A stretch of DNA of 17,808 nucleotides from Peptococcaceae bacterium (lineage in GTDB: Bacteria; Bacillota; Desulfitobacteriia; Desulfitobacteriales; Syntrophobotulaceae): positions 1 to 17,808 of the forward strand of contig JAAYII010000029.1 in the NCBI GenBank assembly GCA_012523535.1. The letters run 5' to 3'. Each line of letters begins with the position of its first letter. Position 1 is the first letter of the stretch. Below, one piece after another: positions 13,887 to 17,808 of this stretch. The translations under genes and the position numbers were made by a program. The notes beneath the pieces were generated by a model, which saw nothing but the letters and a program-made list of their open reading frames with translations, did no database searches and was not told the DNA's origin.

Positions 13887-14969
13887 TTGAACCGCAAGTT
13901 GACTAAAGAAGTCAAAGTAGGTTCAGTCCCAATAGGCGGAGGGAACCCGGTAGTTATTCAGTCTATGACCAATACGGATACGAGGGATTTAACCTCTACT
14001 TTGGAGCAAATAAAGCGCTTAAGCCTTGCGGGATGTGAAATTGTTAGAGTGGCAGTACCGGATAAACAGGCGGCCGAAGCTTTGGGCGATATCTGCAAAC
14101 AAAGTCCCATACCGGTTGTGGCTGACATCCATTTTGATTACCAATTGGCCTTGCAAGCCGTTGAAAACGGAGTCCACGGTTTAAGGATCAACCCCGGAAA
14201 TATTGGGGAAAAATGGAAAGTTGAAGAAGTGGTGCGAGCGGTTAGAGAAAAAAATATTCCCATCCGCATCGGGGTTAATGCAGGCTCGTTGGAAAAAGAT
14301 TTATTGCAAAAATACCAGGGGCCGACTGCCCAGGCGTTAGTGGAAAGCGCCTTGCGGCATGTTAATATTTTGGAGAAGGAAGGATATGGAAACATAGTAA
14401 TATCTTTAAAGTCTTCAAAGGTGCCGGTAATGATAGAGGCTTACCGCCGAATTTCCGAGCTTGTTAACTATCCCTTGCATTTGGGGGTTACGGAGGCTGG
14501 TACGGTTTCTTCCGGCGTTGTTAAATCGGCGATTGGTATTGGTTGTTTACTGGCTGAAGGGATCGGAGATACTATAAGAGTATCGTTGACCGGTGATCCT
14601 GTAGCGGAAATTGCTGTCGCTAAAGAAATTCTTAAAGCTTTAGGGTTGAGAAAGGGCGGCTTTGAACTTATTAGCTGTCCTACCTGCGGTCGTACCCAGA
14701 TCGATCTGGTTAAACTGGCTCAACAAGTGGAAGAACTTTTGCCAACCCTGCCTTATCCCGAAGAAGGGCTTACCATTGCTGTTATGGGCTGTGTGGTAAA
14801 CGGGCCCGGGGAAGCAAAGGAAGCGGACTTTGGTATAGCCGGCGGTAAAGGCAAAGGTTTAATTTTTCAAAAAGGAGAGATCGTGGCCAGGGTGCGGGAA
14901 GAAGAGTTACTCCCGGCTTTGACAGCCAGGATTAAAGAATACCTTCGGGAACGGAGTAAAGAATCGTAG
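13887..14969 (+). CDS. ispG: 4-hydroxy-3-methylbut-2-enyl diphosphate synthase (IspG, GcpE)
   Basis: IspG reduces MEcPP to HMBPP in the penultimate step of the MEP pathway and uses a [4Fe-4S] cluster fed by ferredoxin or flavodoxin. The product is 360 residues. The cluster ligands are Cys264, Cys267 (ISCPTCGRTQID), Cys302 (MGCVVNGPGEA) and Glu309, in the same order and spacing as E. coli Cys270, Cys273, Cys305 and Glu312. The N-terminal TIM barrel includes VVIQSMTNTDTRD, VADIHFDY and LRINPGNIG. The start is TTG 13887 with AAGGAGG seven bases upstream. An ATG at 13882 is out of frame, only two bases from that site, and stops at its third codon. ispG is an extra gene relative to the Bacillus rseP-proS interval and puts a second MEP enzyme next to dxr and uppS. 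Confidence 0.97.
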   Translation: MNRKLTKEVKVGSVPIGGGNPVVIQSMTNTDTRDLTSTLEQIKRLSLAGCEIVRVAVPDKQAAEALGDICKQSPIPVVADIHFDYQLALQAVENGVHGLRINPGNIGEKWKVEEVVRAVREKNIPIRIGVNAGSLEKDLLQKYQGPTAQALVESALRHVNILEKEGYGNIVISLKSSKVPVMIEAYRRISELVNYPLHLGVTEAGTVSSGVVKSAIGIGCLLAEGIGDTIRVSLTGDPVAEIAVAKEILKALGLRKGGFELISCPTCGRTQIDLVKLAQQVEELLPTLPYPEEGLTIAVMGCVVNGPGEAKEADFGIAGGKGKGLIFQKGEIVARVREEELLPALTARIKEYLRERSKES

Positions 14970-15051
14970 CCAAATTATCTATTGTTTACTTTGGTTAAAG
15001 AATGGTAAGATAAGATATTATATGGACAAGCAATGAAAGGATGAAACATAT

Positions 15052-16788
15052 ATGAGAGTCAGTCAAATGCTTAATCCTACTTTACGGGAAGTACCTGCCG
15101 AAGCGGAGGTCGTGAGCCACCAGCTTATGCTAAGAGCTGGCTTTATTCGCAAAGTGGCCGGCGGCATTTATACATATCTTCCCCTCGGTTGGAGAGTAAT
15201 CAAAAAGATTGAACAGATTGTCAGGGAGGAAATGGATGCCAAGGGTGGGCAGGAGCTGATGATGCCAATCGTTCAACCGGCTGAGATTTGGAAAGAAACC
15301 GGTCGCTGGGATTTATACGGCCCTGAAATGTTCAGGCTGAAGGACCGGCACGATAGGGAATTTTGCTTGGGACCCACGCACGAGGAATTAATTACTGATC
15401 TGGTCAGATCTGAAGTGCGTTCCTATAAACAGCTCCCTCTTTTGCTTTATCAGATTCAGAACAAATATCGTGATGAGCGCAGGCCAAGATTCGGTTTAAT
15501 GCGCGGGCGAGAATTCATTATGAAAGACTTGTATTCCTTTGATCGGGATGCCGAAAGCTGCAAAATTAGTTATCAAAAAATGTTTGATGCCTATGAACGC
15601 GTTTTTACTCGGTGCGGACTCACTTTTAGGGCTGTGGAAGCGGATCCCGGGGCAATTGGCGGCAGCGGGGGGTCACATGAATTTATGGTCTTGGCTGAAT
15701 CCGGCGAAGCTGTCGTTGTTTTTTGTTCGGAGTGCAATTATGCGGCCAATGTGGAAAAAGCCGAATGTTTGCCTCGCCCTGTTCAAGGCGAAGGAGAAAT
15801 AAAAATTCAGACTGAAAGCGACAACAAAGTTTATACTCCCGAATGCAGAACAATAGAACAAGTGGCGGATTTTTTGGGGGTAAAGAAATCTTCTTTAATC
15901 AAAAGCTTAATGTATAAAGGGGATAACCAATTTTACCTGCTTCTGGTAAGAGGAGACAGGGAAATAAATGAAGTTAAAATCAACAATGCTTTAGGACCAT
16001 TTATCAATCTGAGGATGGCTACGGCTGAAGAAGTGGAAGAACTTCTTGGCTGCCCGCCCGGTTTTGTGGGCCCGGTAAGCATCCCTTCTAATATTGTGAT
16101 TGCTGCCGACCTGGAAGTTGCCGAAATGAAAGATGCCGTTTGCGGAGCCAATGAAAAGGACTACCATTTGGTCAATGTTCGGTGCAGCCGAGATTTTGTG
16201 CCGCAAAAAGTTGCGGATTTGCGCATGGTTACCACCGATGATCCCTGCCCAAGATGCGGCGGGAAAATGAAACAAGCCAGGGGGATAGAAGTGGGGCAGG
16301 TATTCAACCTGGGTACCAAGTACAGTGAAGCCCTTGGAGCCACTTATTTGGATGAAAAAGGAAAAGAACAGCTTTGTTATATGGGCTGTTATGGTATTGG
16401 CGTTAGCAGGACCATGGCTGCCGCCATTGAACAGAACCATGATGAAAACGGTATTATCTGGCCTATGGCCATTGCTCCTTACCATTGTATTATCGTTCCG
16501 GTTTCCATTAAAGATGAGCAGATTGCTTCTGTCGCTCAACAGCTGTATCAGGAATTTCAGGATGCGGGAGTGGAAACTGTTTTTGATGATAGGGATGAAC
16601 GTCCGGGAGTAAAGTTTAAAGATGCGGATTTGATCGGTTATCCTTTGCGAGTAACTATAGGGTCTAAGGCCTTGGCCCAAGGAAAAGTGGAATTGTTCCA
16701 GCGCAAAAACGGCCAAGTGGAACTGGTTGACGTGGACAAAGTTTGTTCCAAAGTAAAAAGTATAATTGATACTTCTTTAAACAAATAA
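15052..16788 (+). CDS. proS: Prolyl-tRNA synthetase, bacterial type with editing domain
   Basis: ProS charges tRNA-Pro; it is a class II synthetase and cytoplasmic dimer. At 578 residues it is the long bacterial form. Motif 2 is at about 139-159 (RDERRPRFGLMRGREFIMKD); motif 3 is at about 447-460 (YGIGVSRTMAAAIEQ). Between them, about 225-405, lies the INS editing domain that hydrolyses mischarged Ala-tRNA-Pro. The HGTP anticodon-binding domain starts near 475 (ITIVPVSI-like IIVPVSIKDEQ) and runs to the end. The start ATG 15052 has GAAAGG upstream. The 82-base gap before it contains TATTAT at 15016-15021 with a poor -35 (TTGGTT, 19-base spacer), so a separate promoter is possible but weak. 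The proS-polC neighbourhood is conserved in Firmicutes. Confidence 0.98.
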   Translation: MRVSQMLNPTLREVPAEAEVVSHQLMLRAGFIRKVAGGIYTYLPLGWRVIKKIEQIVREEMDAKGGQELMMPIVQPAEIWKETGRWDLYGPEMFRLKDRHDREFCLGPTHEELITDLVRSEVRSYKQLPLLLYQIQNKYRDERRPRFGLMRGREFIMKDLYSFDRDAESCKISYQKMFDAYERVFTRCGLTFRAVEADPGAIGGSGGSHEFMVLAESGEAVVVFCSECNYAANVEKAECLPRPVQGEGEIKIQTESDNKVYTPECRTIEQVADFLGVKKSSLIKSLMYKGDNQFYLLLVRGDREINEVKINNALGPFINLRMATAEEVEELLGCPPGFVGPVSIPSNIVIAADLEVAEMKDAVCGANEKDYHLVNVRCSRDFVPQKVADLRMVTTDDPCPRCGGKMKQARGIEVGQVFNLGTKYSEALGATYLDEKGKEQLCYMGCYGIGVSRTMAAAIEQNHDENGIIWPMAIAPYHCIIVPVSIKDEQIASVAQQLYQEFQDAGVETVFDDRDERPGVKFKDADLIGYPLRVTIGSKALAQGKVELFQRKNGQVELVDVDKVCSKVKSIIDTSLNK

Positions 16789-16839
16789 ACATGAGATAAT
16801 AAACTGGAGAAATTAATGAAAGCTTAGCGGAGGAGCAAA

Positions 16840-17808
16840 GTGTTCAGCAGTAATGTAAAATTGGATGACATTCCTGTTTTTAAACAACTGCCCGGTGAGG
16901 CGCGAGCCAATTTAAGCCCTTTCGGGGACAAAGTATTTGTAGACAAGGTGGAGGTTCTCCCCGAGGAAAGGAGATGGATACTCCACCTTTCCTTATTGGA
17001 ACCGATTGAGGACGAAATCTTAAACACTTTGGCTACTGCTTTGGAGAAGATAGTCAATAACGAAATAAAGGTTGAGATCAAAACAGTTTGCGGGCCAAGC
17101 TATACCTTGGAAAAAATATGCGCCGATTTTTGGCAGCAAATTGTACGGGAGATTGGGGAACAAATACCTTCCTTGCAAGGATGGTTTCAAGCCGGTCTAA
17201 AATATGAAGTTGACGATAACAGGCTTACTCTGTTTGTTCCCAATTTTATGGCTTTGGAATATTGCCGTTTAAAACAAAAGAGTATTGAAAACTATTTTTG
17301 GCAAAGATTTGCTCTTCAGGTTAGAATTTTTTGGGAGGTAGACGATTCGGCCCAAGAGGAATTATGTTTCGATCCCGAGAGGGAAGAGCAGAAATACTTG
17401 GATGAGTTGTTGGCCGCCCAATCTTGTTCCCAAGAAAAAAAATTAAAGTCCGGGATGGTACTGTTAGGCAAAGAGTTTCAAGGGACGATAACTGCCATTA
17501 AAGATATAACCGAGGAAGAAAGGCAAGTAATTGTTCAGGGAGAAGTCTGTGAAGCGGAAGTACGTCAATTAAAAAGCGGCCGCCAACTATTAACCTTTGG
17601 TTTAACTGATAAAACCAATTCCATTAGTTGCAAGGTTTTTTTGGAGGAAGGGCAGCCTTTAATAACTCTTAAGGCCGGAGATTGGCTAAAAGTACGGGGA
17701 CCGGTACAATTCGATCGCTATACTATGGAATTAACGCTCATGGCCCGAGATATCATGGTTGTTCCTCGGCAGGTCAGGATGGATACAGCGGCGGAGAAAA
17801 GAGTTGAA
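16840..17808 (+). CDS. polC: DNA polymerase III PolC, N-terminal part (3' end cut off by window)
   Basis: PolC is the replicative DNA polymerase of low-GC Gram-positive bacteria, with built-in 3'-5' exonuclease. The frame is open from GTG 16840, with GGAGG six bases upstream, to the window edge: 323 codons of an expected ~1,430. The visible part holds the N-terminal domains I and II (about 1-220, with FWQQIVREIGEQ and LTLFVPNFMALEYC), and an OB-fold nucleic acid-binding domain from about residue 225 (GEVCEAEVRQLKSGRQLLTF, followed by DKTNSISCKVF and KVRGPVQFDRY). It ends at EKRVE, the lead-in to the expected PHP domain. Position directly after proS matches Bacillus and confirms PolC rather than DnaE. 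Confidence 0.95.
   Translation, partial: MFSSNVKLDDIPVFKQLPGEARANLSPFGDKVFVDKVEVLPEERRWILHLSLLEPIEDEILNTLATALEKIVNNEIKVEIKTVCGPSYTLEKICADFWQQIVREIGEQIPSLQGWFQAGLKYEVDDNRLTLFVPNFMALEYCRLKQKSIENYFWQRFALQVRIFWEVDDSAQEELCFDPEREEQKYLDELLAAQSCSQEKKLKSGMVLLGKEFQGTITAIKDITEEERQVIVQGEVCEAEVRQLKSGRQLLTFGLTDKTNSISCKVFLEEGQPLITLKAGDWLKVRGPVQFDRYTMELTLMARDIMVVPRQVRMDTAAEKRVE

Noticed and set aside
15991..16716. 241-codon open frame on the - strand opposite proS, and other long antisense frames (for example 5291-5821 and 6046-6489)
   Set aside because: They lie opposite highly conserved genes, have no sensible ribosome binding sites or recognisable motifs, and are explained by codon bias of the sense gene.
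1..17808. A new defence, mobile or biosynthetic system
   Set aside because: All larger frames are recognisable housekeeping genes in conserved Firmicutes order on one strand. I saw no transposase, integrase other than XerC, toxin-antitoxin pair, CRISPR repeats, att-like duplications or tRNA genes.

Overview
The window is a compact stretch of core chromosome from a low-to-moderate GC Gram-positive bacterium, most likely a spore-forming member of the Clostridia (Peptococcaceae-like; the exact genus cannot be read from the sequence). The evidence is a Firmicutes-type PolC, CodY, a folate-dependent TrmFO, strong AGGAGG-type ribosome binding sites, frequent TTG/GTG starts, a YtvI-like membrane protein, and a gene order that follows the Bacillus arrangement trmFO-xerC-hslV-hslU-codY and rpsB-tsf-pyrH-frr-uppS-cdsA-dxr-rseP-proS-polC. 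All 17 genes lie on the + strand. The two end genes are cut by the window.

Region 1 (1-5070): the 3' part of trmFO (tRNA m5U54 methylation), xerC (chromosome dimer resolution), hslV/hslU (proteasome-like protease, overlapping by one base) and codY (global nutrient regulator). A candidate promoter and a tandem 14-bp repeat precede hslV. A second candidate promoter with a CodY-box-like sequence in its spacer precedes codY.

Region 2 (5071-8881): an unrecognised two-TM protein with a PH-like tail, then the translation cluster rpsB-tsf-pyrH-frr. rpsB has its own extended -10 promoter and a structured leader. Intrinsic-terminator-like hairpins follow tsf and follow a 63-residue conserved-looking small protein.

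Region 3 (8882-16788): an envelope and isoprenoid block of uppS, cdsA, a YtvI/AI-2E-family membrane protein, dxr, rseP, ispG and proS. Dxr and IspG belong to the MEP pathway, whose products feed UppS (undecaprenyl-PP for wall synthesis). CdsA makes CDP-diacylglycerol and RseP is an intramembrane protease. Against the Bacillus order, the ytvI-like gene and ispG are extra. Region 4 (16789-end) is the first 323 codons of polC, cut just before the expected PHP domain.

I found no mobile element, CRISPR array, tRNA, rRNA or defence-type system. The interesting material is small-scale: the rpsB leader, the codY promoter, the pre-hslV repeat, a heptanucleotide repeat inside dxr and the two unassigned small proteins. 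No gap between genes exceeds 300 bases.
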